Part shown: positions 46,211 through 56,972 of the stretch, in pieces | Layout of the letters: each line of letters begins with the position of its first letter | How positions within the stretch are numbered: the first letter of the stretch is position 1 | Origin: Raphanus sativus | Lineage: Eukaryota > Streptophyta > Magnoliopsida > Brassicales > Brassicaceae | Assembly (NCBI RefSeq): GCF_000801105.2 | Contig: NC_079513.1 | Coordinates: forward strand, 24,706,273-24,770,272 | DNA length: 64,000 bases | Direction: 5' to 3' | The notes under the pieces: generated by a model | What the model was told of the DNA's origin: nothing | What the model saw: the letters and a program-made list of their open reading frames with translations, nothing else | Databases searched by the model: none | Position numbers and translations under genes: made by a program

Positions 46211-46921
46211 ACATATTGCTCTCCTAGATAAACCTGTCATAAAAAAAAAGACAAACAGCATACCGCACTGAGACTTCCATAGCTTATGTATTAGAGAACT
46301 GAAGCAAGAAGGAAATTCACCCGGAGCAGCATCAACTGGAGAAAGTGTCATGTTTCCATCTCAAATTAATCACTACCGGATCACTAGCGCTGGTTGGATA
46401 TTATGAAATGATGTATAGGGATTAGTTTGGTTTTGGGTCTAAAACGTGAGGCTAGAGTTTCAGAAGAGTGGACCATGTACTATAAACATTGAGCAGATTC
46501 ACTTGGTGGACTCTTGCTTGAAAGAAAAGGATCTAACAGCAAAACATCTGAAACTTGCATGTGCACATCACTGTGCCTTGCTTGCTTGTATTTTTCCTTA
46601 AGTTTTGGCATTTACTCTTTCCACTTTCTCAGAACTTGAAACAACGAACCATCTAAAGTCTAACCTCAAATCTTTGGCTTAGTTACAGACAGAAACACAA
46701 AAACAAAAAGACTTTTCAAATCCACAAACTTAAGAGATAAAAAGCATAAAGATGGGGTGTATTCATTCAATGATTAATTTCTTACTGTTTTCAAGTATGA
46801 AAATGTCTTTCCTCACATTTATACAATGTCACACTTCAGATCCCAATCACAAAAAGCTCAACAAAAACACAATCCATCTAATCATGAATACAAACCAAAT
46901 AGATAAAAGCAATTTCCATCA
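46211..46921. other. Intergenic, possible further ARIA remnants
   Basis: AT-rich DNA. The armadillo-repeat exons expected upstream of the BTB part in ARIA are not found. The 46700-46921 part is probably the 3' UTR of the minus-strand gene at 46922. Confidence 0.4.
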
Positions 46922-47668
46922 TCAAGTTCGTCTCTCAACTCTGTTTTTGTGAAGCCTTAGAGGAAACAGAGGAGGCTTAGAGGGACTTGTACAGACAGGA
47001 ACATGAATCATTGGTCTTATCCTCATAGTCAGAGATCTCGTCCTCTCTAGCCCTTTCTTACCTCTCTTCCCTTCCTTCTCTCTCTCATCCTTCTTCACCG
47101 CATCCCCAATCGAGCTCGAAGAAGACGAAGTTGAGCTCGAAGAAGACGACGGAGAGAGAGACGACGCCTTCGTGTTGGTCCTCTGTTTCTTTAGCCGCAA
47201 AAGCTCTTTCCACAGCACAGTGCACTTTGGTGGACGAGGAGAAGGGTCGTCGTCAAGAAACCAGCTTCCTCCTCTGTTGCTCTTATTTACATTCTCCTCC
47301 TCTCTCACTACTTTACGATCTTCTTCTTTTTCTTCCTCGATGGCTTTTGTTTTGGAGGTAACGCTTTGAAGCTTCTCTGAATGCTTGACGTGCCGGAAAG
47401 GAAGGAACTTTCCTTCGGAGAACAGCTCGTCGGCGGTGAGCATCGTTTGGGTGTTCGAGAGAAACTTGAAGTCTCCGGCTTTCGGTGAGCTCTTGTCTTG
47501 TTCTTGTTTTCCCGGTAAGAGCTTCTTAGGGTTGATGCAGATGTAATCTCCCTCGCTGTCTGACGATGACAAGTCTGCGGAGAAGGAAATGCGAGGTCCC
47601 GAAGGTGGCGCCTCCATCATGAAAACCATGTTAGCATCCGCTGTTGTCCGTGTTTCCGCTGATACCAT
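46922..47668 (-). CDS. Ser/Lys-rich plant-specific protein, unknown function
   Basis: A single-exon gene of 248 residues. N-terminal marks are RISFSADLSSSDSEGDYICI and DFKFLSNTQTMLTADELF then SEGKFLPFR; the middle is strongly charged (Glu/Lys-rich), followed by PPKCTVLWKELLRLKKQR, a long Ser run, and a basic end. The KCTVLWKELLRLKKQR block is a typical conserved element of a small plant family without a known role. No signal peptide or membrane segment. Counterpart At5g19340 (recalled). A (GA)n tract lies in the leader. Confidence 0.8.
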   Translation of the reverse strand: MVSAETRTTADANMVFMMEAPPSGPRISFSADLSSSDSEGDYICINPKKLLPGKQEQDKSSPKAGDFKFLSNTQTMLTADELFSEGKFLPFRHVKHSEKLQSVTSKTKAIEEEKEEDRKVVREEENVNKSNRGGSWFLDDDPSPRPPKCTVLWKELLRLKKQRTNTKASSLSPSSSSSSTSSSSSSIGDAVKKDEREKEGKRGKKGLERTRSLTMRIRPMIHVPVCTSPSKPPLFPLRLHKNRVERRT

Positions 47669-47728
47669 GATCGTACAGGGTGACGGACGTTAGTTATGTA
47701 ATGACACAGAAGCAAGGGGACGTTGAGA

Positions 47729-47750
47729 GAGAGAGAGAGAGAGAGAGAGG
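47729..47750. repeat. (GA)n tract in the 5' leader of the 46922 gene
   Basis: About eleven GA units, 60-80 bases upstream of the minus-strand start. In the transcript it reads CT repeats, common in plant 5' UTRs. Confidence 0.85.
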
Positions 47751-49093
47751 TTAAGAGAGAAGTGAAGATGCATAGAAGAAAGTAATGATGAGGGATAATA
47801 TATAGAGAGAGTGAGGTAATGAGGTAAGACCACATGGACACGTTGAGATGGAAACAGAAGAAGCAGACAAGTTACAGAGTTGTAAGAAGAATAAGGACCT
47901 AGTTATATGATATGAAACATGCAAATCGCATATAAAATATTACTCGCATCGATTGGGAGATGCATTGTAATATTACAGTATCCATTATCTTATTTTTGTT
48001 TCCATGATTTGATATAGTTATATATTATCAGAAAATTTCGTAGGTAAGGTTTGACCGAAGGAAAGTGGAGAGAGATATATCATATATGAATATTGAACAC
48101 ATGTCCTCACATGAACTTGGGGTCGTTGCCATGTGAATACAGGTACAGTTCAACACACGAGATCATATCATTTCTCATATCATTGCCAACCTTGGTTATG
48201 GTGCAGATTCTTGTAGTTATTATCTTCTTTTTTTTGCTTCATCTCATTTTCATCAAAACTAAAGTAGGATACTTTAGATTTTTAATGAAATTGATAATAA
48301 ACCATTCCACATAATTTCATTGCGTCAGATGATAAATCAGCTGCAGTCCTAGAATTTTATCAAACCCAAATTAACCAAACCGAATCTGGAAAGAAAGATG
48401 AATCCAGAATGTTCACTCTAGTTTAAAGAAACAAGAATCAGGGTGTGTTGAAAAGAAAAAAAGAAGTTATACCAAAAATAAAAATAATTGAATTCCTCTG
48501 TGTTTGTAATTATATAAACATGAAGAAAATGAAGTGACCCCAATGATTAAATGAAGACATTAGTTGATATTAACACATATAAGCAAATATTTTAGTCTGT
48601 AGTGTATGAGAGAAACAAAGTGTAGATCAGGAGCTTTGACTTTGACCACATTAGAATCTTTTATCACGTACTCAACGCTTCTCAATGCAAATACTCACAT
48701 GCATCCATCCATTTAGAGCCAAACATATGCATATGTGGTTAATGTTGTTGAGCTTCTACTCCATGTTTGTAAATGATAACAAAATCTAGAAACATGTTGT
48801 ATTGTCATGTAAATGCAATTTATATGGGAATATCTGATTCTATTTTGACATAGACTCATCCCAATCCTTAGTCACTTTTAGATATATACTATATCCAGTC
48901 CTGGCTATATCTAATTTTCTACGTCCAAACCATTTTGTACCAAGTTTATAATTAGGTTGACATGAAATCGTTAGACTACCTCAAAGTAGGTCATCTAAAC
49001 TGTTTCCTTTCAAATTTATAAACTTCTATATTTCTCAATAGGTATTAACAGAATTTCGGTAGATTATATAAATTTTAGTTTCTAATATATTCA
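47751..49093. other. Intergenic, no supported gene
   Basis: Promoter of the 46922 gene followed by AT-rich spacer. No gene is seen. Confidence 0.55.
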
Positions 49094-49340
49094 ATATAAA
49101 CAAAATTATCCATAGCCTAATGGTTAAGGTCTAAAGGCTTCTACACCCAGGTCTGGGGTTCGATTCTCAGACTATGCAATTTATTGCAGATTTTCTCAAA
49201 TCCAGGTTTCAAGTCCCGGAGAGAGCTGATCAGGCGTGGATCTTCATAGGACAGCTCAAATGATGCAGTTAGGCGTAGATCTTCACAAGACAGGTAGTGT
49301 TGTCGAATCGTCTATGTAATGTTCTTAATAATTATAATAT
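49094..49340 (+). mobile_element. tRNA-derived SINE
   Basis: An A box (TAGCCTAATGG at 49113) and a B box (GGTTCGATTCT at about 49157) are spaced as in a tRNA-derived Pol III promoter. A body of about 150 bases follows with an internal near-repeat (AGGCGTGGATCTTCATAG and AGGCGTAGATCTTCACAAG) and an AT-rich tail. No tRNA cloverleaf can be completed, so it is not a tRNA gene. Edges are approximate; no target duplication was confirmed. Confidence 0.65.
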
Positions 49341-49411
49341 TATAATAAATCAAAATAAAGTTCAAGAAAAAATCCTATTAAAACACAACCTCTAAAATGA
49401 AACAAGAGTGT

Positions 49412-50769
49412 ACAAAAAAAAAAAAGGCTCCTCCACTCAAACAACAGTTAAAACGAAAAAGGTCCCCCTTCTCTCTCTCGCTTGAACACAACCCAATCCA
49501 GAAGAAACCCTAGCTAGCTCCGGCTGCCGCCTATCGGCACCGGAGGCGTCCCCTTTTCCCTTTTATCTTTTTTCTTCTTTGCTCTCTACCATCTCTCTCT
49601 AACCCAAGTCGATATGCTCGGCTCTCTGTGTTTGTTGAAATCTCTCTCTTGAGTTTTCTGTAGAAGATGATGGAGGAAGGTCTTGGCTCTCTATGGAGAG
49701 ACGGCGAGACTCACGGCGAATGGCGGTGGTGAGGGTCGGCTTTTAGGGCTGAAGTTTCGGCCAGATCTGATTTTCCAATTTTTGAGATCTGTTCCGGAAT
49801 CTTCAAGATGACGGCGTGTGGTGGGAGTAGACGGCTTCTTCTACCCGGATCTATCTCCCTCGGTGGCGGTGAGAAGGCTGGAGGAGTGGTGTGAAAGGAC
49901 GGTGAAGAGAGGCTTGTCTTCTGGTTTCCGGAGACAACGCGCGGCGAAGATTCTCAACAATGGAGTTATCAACCGGAGAAGAGAACTTTGGTGGCGAAGC
50001 GCGGCGGAGCTGGTACTTCCCAGCATCGGCATGGCCGGTGATACTAGCAACGCTCCTCTTGCAGCCGTGACTCTGTTCTCCTGTCTAGTTGACGTTGTCA
50101 AGGCCCGTTTTTCATTCCGGACCAGGTGCTCGGGTTTTGGTTTAGGTTCAAGATGGTGACTGCCGGAGGATGTGGGAAGCAACTAGGTATGCACCAGGTT
50201 GGTGGTGAACGATGGTACACGAACCGAATTCAGAATTTCAGGCGACCATCTGTTGGTATTTTATTAAGAACTGGTTGAGTCTCATTGTCCACTGGGTTTG
50301 TTAACTTTCCTTGTACCTTTCTTTCATTACGGGCATTTCCCGGTTCGTGGCTAAGGAGCGGATTCTAAACCTCGACGGCTACGGGTTCTCACCGGATTTG
50401 CGCTGTAAGGCGATGAGATGTTGGGCCGGAACTACCATTCTAATCTTTAGGAGCCCAATGTCATGAGGGATTTGTAATCTGGTCTTAACCTTGTTATAGT
50501 CAAGTGTTTTAGAATTGTCGTCTCGTTTGGTTTAAGTAGGGGTCAAGAGACGGTTCTTCTCGGGTCGTGGGAAGAACTTGTCTTCTGTGGTGAAAAATAC
50601 ACCGATGAATTAGATTGGGTAGTCTAGGATCTAAACCAGTTTCGACTCCAGTGTTCCTAGGCGATACTAGATCTCGTCGGTTGTATGTTGGGTTTAAAAT
50701 CTATTGAGGTTGTAATCCTGTATTCACATTTGGCTAATGAAAAGTTGATGTTGAGTTAAAAAAAAAAAA
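49412..50769 (+). mobile_element. Retroposed insertion of about 1.36 kb with poly(A) and 18-base target duplication
   Basis: AAAATGAAACAAGAGTGT occurs at 49394-49411 and 50770-50787. Between them lies a plus-strand sequence ending in an A-run, the hallmark of target-primed reverse transcription by LINE machinery. The body is more GC-rich than its flanks and starts like a cDNA leader (CT-rich, AAACCCTAG). Open frames on both strands (49818-50159 and 49841-50182) overlap and have no recognisable domain. It may be a non-autonomous retroposon of the Sadhu kind or a LINE deletion product; a processed copy of a non-coding transcript is also possible. Confidence 0.75.
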
Positions 50770-50787
50770 AAATGAAACAAGAGTGTC

Positions 50788-51131
50788 TCAAAGACTCAAA
50801 CTCTTGTTTTTTACTTTTGTCTTTCACCGCAGAAAAGCCTTAAACACAGTGTAGTAAGACAAAAATAGTAACCGTGACTTTTGACTCTAATAAGTCAATG
50901 TAGTGATGTCAATTTGGGCTTAAAGACCCGCAGGTTAGGCCCAATGGTGGTTTTGCGGGCGACCCGTTAATTCATTGGTACTAATCCGAAAATTTTATCC
51001 ACAGCAAATCAAATACTTAGATCGGCCGGAACATTTCGCCGCCGACTCCACTATAGCGCGACCGAGACGTGTGTGTTTGTTTTTAGGTTCCTACGTTTTC
51101 TCACTAAGGGAAGCAACAAAAAAAAAAGACG
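50788..51131. promoter_or_regulatory. RBP45D upstream region
   Basis: The 344 bases between the retroposed element and the RBP45D start. Site II-like motifs are visible (TTGGGCTT near 50912 and GGCCCAATGG near 50938). Confidence 0.4.
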
Positions 51132-53367
51132 ATGGCGATGATGATGATGCCTCCGCAGCAGCAGCAAGGAGGCTATCACCATCCACAGACGCTTGAAGAA
51201 GTACGAACCCTTTGGATCGGAGATTTGCAGTACTGGGTCGACGAGAACTACCTCTCTTCCTGCTTCTCCCAAACCGGCGAGGTAAACCTTATTCTCTTCT
51301 TCCTCAGCTCCTCTTCGTGTTGTTGTTGTTGTAGCTTCGCATACTTCCAATTTACAGCTCTAATTTTCTAGGGTTTATTTACCGTTTAGGGATAGATAAA
51401 GCAGATAACTTTGGTTTTTGGGGATGTTAATTGTTGTGCCGTTCTATTAAACTGTTCCTTTTGTTGAAAGTCTGAGTCTTTTTTAATATGGTTAAAGCTT
51501 CTTCTCACCATGATTGATGTTCATAGTTACATAAGTATGCTCCTACATTATAAGTGTGAAAGGTATTTGAATCAACATTATAATGATCTGTGTATATCCA
51601 TATATGTGCAGCTTGTTTCAGTCAAGGTGATACGTAACAAGATCACTGGCCAGCCGGAAGGGTACGGTTTCATAGAGTTTGTATCTCACGCAGCAGCAGA
51701 GAGAACGCTTCAGACGTATAACGGGACGCTGATGCCTGGAACGGAAGTAGCCTTCCGTTTAAATTGGGCTTCTTTTGGTTCAGGCCAGAAAGTAGACGCT
51801 GGACCGGATCATTCTATCTTTGTTGGAGACTTAGCCCCGGATGTTACAGATTATCTCCTTCACGAGACGTTCCGTGTTCACTACTCTTCTGTTAGAGGTG
51901 CCAAGGTTGTTACTGATCCAAGTACCGGACGGTCGAAAGGTTACGGGTTTGTGAAGTTTGCTGATGAAAGTGAAAGGAACAAGGCGATGTCTGAAATGAA
52001 TGGGTTGTATTGCTCAACGAGGCCTATGCGTATCAGCGTGGCAACGCCTAGAAAAAACGTTGGGGTACAGCAACAATATGTCACCAAAGGTATGAGTAAC
52101 AAAACACATGATTCGAATTATGTTTAATAGAATCTTGTTTTTTTTTTTGGTTCATCTGTTTGGAAGTCATTTGGCTAATTAAGGGCTCTTTTTCTTTTCT
52201 TGTAGCTGCTTACCCGGTACCAGCACCAGTCCCATCTGCAGTTGCTGCTCCAGCATATGTTACTCAACCAGCGCAGGTGCTTGCACCTGAAAATGACATC
52301 ACCTGTACGACAGTAAGTTTTATCTGAAAAGCTCGAGCTTTCTTCTCGAACTTTCTCCTGCTTTAATTTATGCATTGGTTTTTTGGTGTACAGGTTTTGA
52401 TTGCGAATCTGGACCCAAATGTTACAGAGGAAGAGCTGAAGAAAGCGTTCTCGCCGTTAGGGGAGATCATTTATGTCAACATACCTGCAACGAAGGGATA
52501 CGGTTATGTTCAATTCAAAACCAGGTAAACCATCCAGCAAAACTCAGAATTCACATGCGGTTGCTACCATACCATGTTCATATGTATACATATTTATAGC
52601 TCTGTTCACTAATTTCTTTTACTTCTGCCCTGTTTCTGACCCCCAGGCCTTCTGCCGAAGAAGCCATTCAAAAAATGCAGGGACATGTGATTGGTCAACA
52701 ACCAGTTCGCATCTCTTGGAGTAAAAATCCAGGACAGGTGAATTTTTTTTTGTTATAACCTATACTGACGCGATGTATAGCCTCATTTTACTCGGTGGTT
52801 CATTCAATGTGGTTGATGATCTTTGGTATTTGTTATAGGATGGTTACGCCACACAAGCAGATCCAAGTCAGTGGAATGCGTATTACGGTTACGGACAAGG
52901 CTATGACGCCTATGCTTATGGGGCTGCTCAAGACCCATCCCTGTACGCATATGGTGGATATGGCTATCCCCAGTATCCGCAACAGGTAAAGAACTGAAAA
53001 TTAAAAAAAAGTTTTTTTTTGGTAACATGTGGATACTTGTGCTTTAATGGTTGAAATTTATTCAGGGTGAGGCTACACAAGAAATTACAAACTCTGCTGC
53101 TGCTGGAGTTGCTGTGGCGGAACAAGAGTTATATGATCCTATGGCTACTCCTGATGTAGAAAAGTAAAATTTCTGCTTACTTTCTTACACGTTTCTACCT
53201 AGGTGTTTCTACCTAGGTGGGTGACTAGTTGAGTGCCTAATTTTTTTTTTGTTTCTTTGCGCACTTGTAGGTTAAATGCAGTTTCCCTTTCGGTTCACGC
53301 AAATGCCATATTGGGACGGCTATTGTGGCAGCGTACCTCGGCACTCTCATCACAATTGAGAAAATGA
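51132..53367 (+). CDS. RBP45D: Three-RRM RNA-binding protein, RBP45 type
   Basis: Eight exons (51132-51281, 51612-52089, 52206-52312, 52394-52524, 52647-52737, 52839-52985, 53066-53163, 53271-53367) give 1299 bases and 432 residues. RRM1 has TLWIGDLQYW and GYGFIEF, RRM2 SIFVGDLAP and GYGFVKF, RRM3 VLIANLDPNV and GYGYVQF. A short Gln-rich head and a Gly/Tyr-rich low-complexity tail (YGYGQGYDAYAYG, YGGYGYPQYPQQ) complete the RBP45/47 layout. These nuclear proteins bind U-rich or poly(A) RNA and act in pre-mRNA maturation and alternative splicing. Exon 7 could end at a TAA right at its donor, so retention of the last intron would shorten the protein by about 32 residues. Counterpart At5g19350 (recalled). 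Confidence 0.92.
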
Positions 53368-53793
53368 TTGCGAAGAAAAGAGTATGAGCGGTGGTTCTGA
53401 TTGTTTTGTCTGTTTGGGTCTTCCTTTAATGTAATGCAGTGTACAATTAGGATCGTAGTTACAATGCTAAATCATGAATCTTACAATTTTCTGGAAACTA
53501 TGAGTTGCTTTGCTTGCTTCTCTGTTTGCGTTAAGTGATTCTGTCGCATTACTCTTATACGCTTAGGCTGCTCATGGCTTTGGTTATCAATTTTTATGTG
53601 ATTTGAGTTTTATAAACAGGTAGCTAATGTTACAAATGAAAAATGATTTGAAGAGTGAGCTTGTATATTCTTATCTCAAAATGATTCCCTGAATACGATT
53701 TGCAATTATTTGGAGTACGATGCAAGAATATTGTTTTAACAAAGAGAGAATTGTATGGGATGGCTCTAGAATCTCTCTGAAGCAGTAGCAGTT
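53368..53793. other. Convergent 3' region between RBP45D and the PpiC-rhodanese gene
   Basis: Holds the two 3' UTRs. No gene is seen. Confidence 0.6.
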
Positions 53794-56167
53794 TCAGTAG
53801 GTAGGAATTGATGGGTCAACCTTGAGAGAATAGGCTTGTATTCCACCAGCCACATTGTACACACTCTTGAAGCCCTGATGAACAAAGACAACAAGCCATC
53901 CATCAAGATGTCAACAAACCAGATATTAAAAGCATATAAGCTTTTCTTTACCTGAGATTGCAGCCAGTTGGCGACCTGCAACGACCTGCCACCAACCTTA
54001 CACTGTATGCAAAACAAAGGACGCGATTCAAAATCCTTTTTTAAAGAAGTTTCAACGGAGATTTCTTTGTTCAAGTGACTTTAAAATCTTTAGATCAATA
54101 AGATGGGTATTTGCAAGCTGTTAGTCCATACAGAGATGATGATGAAAACAAAGTTATGACACTGTAATTTTTCTTCCAGTTCAACCAAACCAGAGAGAGA
54201 CTCTCAATTCTCAACCAAATGCTCAGGACACCGTTATAAACCAAGCCCTTACTAACTGCTCTCTAATGAACTCACAACATCTCTATACTGCTAGACTAGA
54301 TACGGAGACCTACATCTAAGAATTGAGCCACTGAACTTTTTCAAAGCTTTATATCATACTTTTATTAGTGGATGAGACCTGAACATACCAGGACGAATGT
54401 ATCCTTCTCAGGGTTCAGCTTTGAAGTGATGTCTGGTGCCCAGGTTCCGAATTGGCGGAGCGGAAACACTTTAAATCCTGGCAAGGATGCTGTGGCTCTG
54501 GTCCAAATTGGTAAAACAAAATATATTGAAAAACACTATGGATAGTTTGTCCTTCTTCTAAGAACAACAAGATACACATGTATCTAAATGATCATAATTT
54601 TGTAACAATGTTTTAGAGAGTACGAAGCTAATCCACTGGGATTCGGTGAAGAAAGGAAACGTATGTCAAGATGAGAAATGGAAAGGAACTTACATCTCGT
54701 CAGGTTCTCTGACATCAATCAACTGAGCCTCGTCCATGAAAACTGGATCTTGCATTTTGGAATGCAGCTCCTCCACCTGGATGTCTTTCACAGGTTCCCT
54801 GTCCAAATATAACCCTTTTCCCGTCAAACAATACACAACATTCAATAGGAAAAAAAAAGGAAGATGGTTTTTCAGAATAGTTACCTCTCAGATAGAACTT
54901 GTAACAAGTGCCAGCCAAATTGGGTTTTACACCTGACTACATGATTCGGCTCTGCTTTAAACGCAGCTTCCTCAAACTCTGGTACCTGAAAAAAAAAAAT
55001 TTACAGTGGTCTATCATTCTCTTATTGCAGCAGGAACTTGCCAAAAGTTCTTCCATGAGGAAAGTTCAAACATTGTGGAATTACTTCTATCATCGGTTAC
55101 ATTCTTCTACTTAGTTGTCTTAGTTCCATTTGCACACCGATGTCAACACTAAAAGTTAATTCACCAGCAATCATTACATCATCCAATTACTTATGTAACA
55201 GCGAGGGTCCTATATAAGCTATGAATCTGAAGGAAACAATGCAAATACCAAATACCAATCTCACATTCACTCTCATAACCAAAATAAAATGGGCAAGACA
55301 AGAGAAAAGAGCATACCATTTGACCAAGTTTAACCCATCCAAGTATACCACCCTCCTTTTTAGATGGACAAATCGAGTACTCGGCTGCAAGATCACTCAT
55401 ATCCTCTCCTTCACAACAAAACAGTTAACTTGAAAAAAATCAGTCTTCTGACACAAACAAAATAAGGTGACAGTCCAGTAACGAAAAAGTCATAAATGTA
55501 AATCTGCAATTTAGTAAGCAGAGCCGCAACTGATTACAGTGATTAAAAAATTCCACAAAAAAAAAAAAAAAAGGATAATGATAACATTGCGAGACAAGTT
55601 TTGTCTTCATTCCGACAAAAGCAACAACGGAAGGTTGTCTGAAAGATAAGTTTTAATCTCATCGGAATGACAAAATATCAAAAAGGTGAAAAGAGATTTA
55701 AGGAGTCAGACCATCCAAGATTCGCTTCTGGAGTTCAGCAAAGAGCTCAGAGTCACCCTCCTTAACAAGCACATGCTGCACCAGAATCTCTCTGCTTTGA
55801 CTACTACTACTACTACTCCCACTGCTAAACGAAGCTGGAAATAAATAATTAAAAAAAAACAAAAGATCAAGTCTTTGATACAGAAAGTAAGTAAGAGGGG
55901 GAGAAACAGAAGATATAAGATACCTCTCGCTTTGAGAGCCGAGAAGCCAGAGAGTCTGGCAGGGTACATGGAAGGAACGCGTGGTCGGACTCGGAGCGAA
56001 GAGATGTGTTTGCCCAGAAGTGAACGAGAGAACGTCGAGAAGCGGCGGGGATGGGTAGGTGGTGATGCGAGAGCGAGAATGTGGGAAACGGAGAGTCTCA
56101 GTGCGGCGGAGAATGACGCCGCCGCCGGAGATGATACCGCAGAGAGATTTCCGGTGATTCTAAACAT
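53794..56167 (-). CDS. Plastid PpiC (parvulin)-rhodanese two-domain protein
   Basis: Eight exons (55924-56167, 55712-55834, 55317-55408, 54885-54985, 54694-54798, 54389-54497, 53952-54002, 53794-53874) give 906 bases and 301 residues. The first about 80 residues are Ser/Arg-rich with few acids, a likely chloroplast transit peptide. A parvulin-type prolyl isomerase domain follows (REILVQHVLVKEGDSELFAE, YSICPSKKEGGILGWVKLGQ, FKAEPNHVV..TQFGWHLLQV), then a rhodanese domain (AQLIDVREPDE, FVLCKVGGRSLQVANWLQSQ, GFKSVYNVAGGI). The rhodanese active-site Cys is kept in CKVGGR, so sulfur transfer is possible; the substrate is unknown. Counterpart At5g19370 (recalled). It ends tail to tail with RBP45D. 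Confidence 0.92.
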
Positions 56168-56972
56168 TTTTGGGTCTAATAACGAGTTCAAGCGTGTGAG
56201 AGAGAAGTCACTACTACTTAAGTGTGTGAATGTGGTGGGCCCGTGATTTTAATCAGAAATTGCTGATTAGGGTCTCCACTTTTGGTAATTCTCGGAATCG
56301 CATAGTTTCTAGGGCTTTTCCGAGTAATCACAAAATTTTGTGGAATATATGGTAAATTAGTTTTATTACACAGCTGTTTGCTGAGGTGGAGTATAAATGT
56401 AATTTAAATTTATCTTTTGTTAAAAACTGAACGAAGATACAGACACACACTGTATATTTGATGTATAAGGAAAAAAAAACATGATGAGAGAAAAGAAGAC
56501 TAAAAACGGTGTTATTCACAAGACTGGTCCTCGAAGCTAAAGTATGCTTCAGTTTTACTAGCACGCATGTAGACGATGTTAGTTGCTGACCAACAAGAAA
56601 CAGGGTATTAGAAGTTTATCAAATAAAAAGTGACGTGTTAAATTGATTAGTAAAGATGTGTAAACTAGTCATGAAAGAAAGATGTTGTATAGCATACCTT
56701 CTTTGCTTCGCAATTTTCTGTAAGCCATTCATTAGTGGAGTTTCAAGTTCAACATCAAATGATAGCATTTATAGAGGAGACAAAGACAAGTGTATGCTTA
56801 TAGAATTTACAGATGAATTTACAAGACAAAACACCCAAACTATAATGAAAGAAGATGGTGGAATCACTCCTAATCTCACTTTTGGTTTGTTATAATCCAT
56901 CCCCCAATAAACCTACGAAAACCCGTGTTAACAAAAAAAAAAAGATGAAAGATGAGTGTAAAGCAAAGAAAT
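56168..56972. other. Promoter of the PpiC-rhodanese gene and 3' flank of the PRAF gene
   Basis: About 0.8 kb between two minus-strand genes. No gene is seen; an open frame at 56656-56895 lacks any family signature. Confidence 0.5.

Noticed and set aside
49100..49180. Possible tRNA gene with A and B boxes
   Set aside because: The acceptor and anticodon stems do not pair and a SINE-like body follows, so it is a tRNA-derived SINE.
49818..50182. Overlapping open frames on both strands inside the retroposed element
   Set aside because: Neither shows a domain or codon pattern, and both arise from a GC-rich body; coding cannot be supported.
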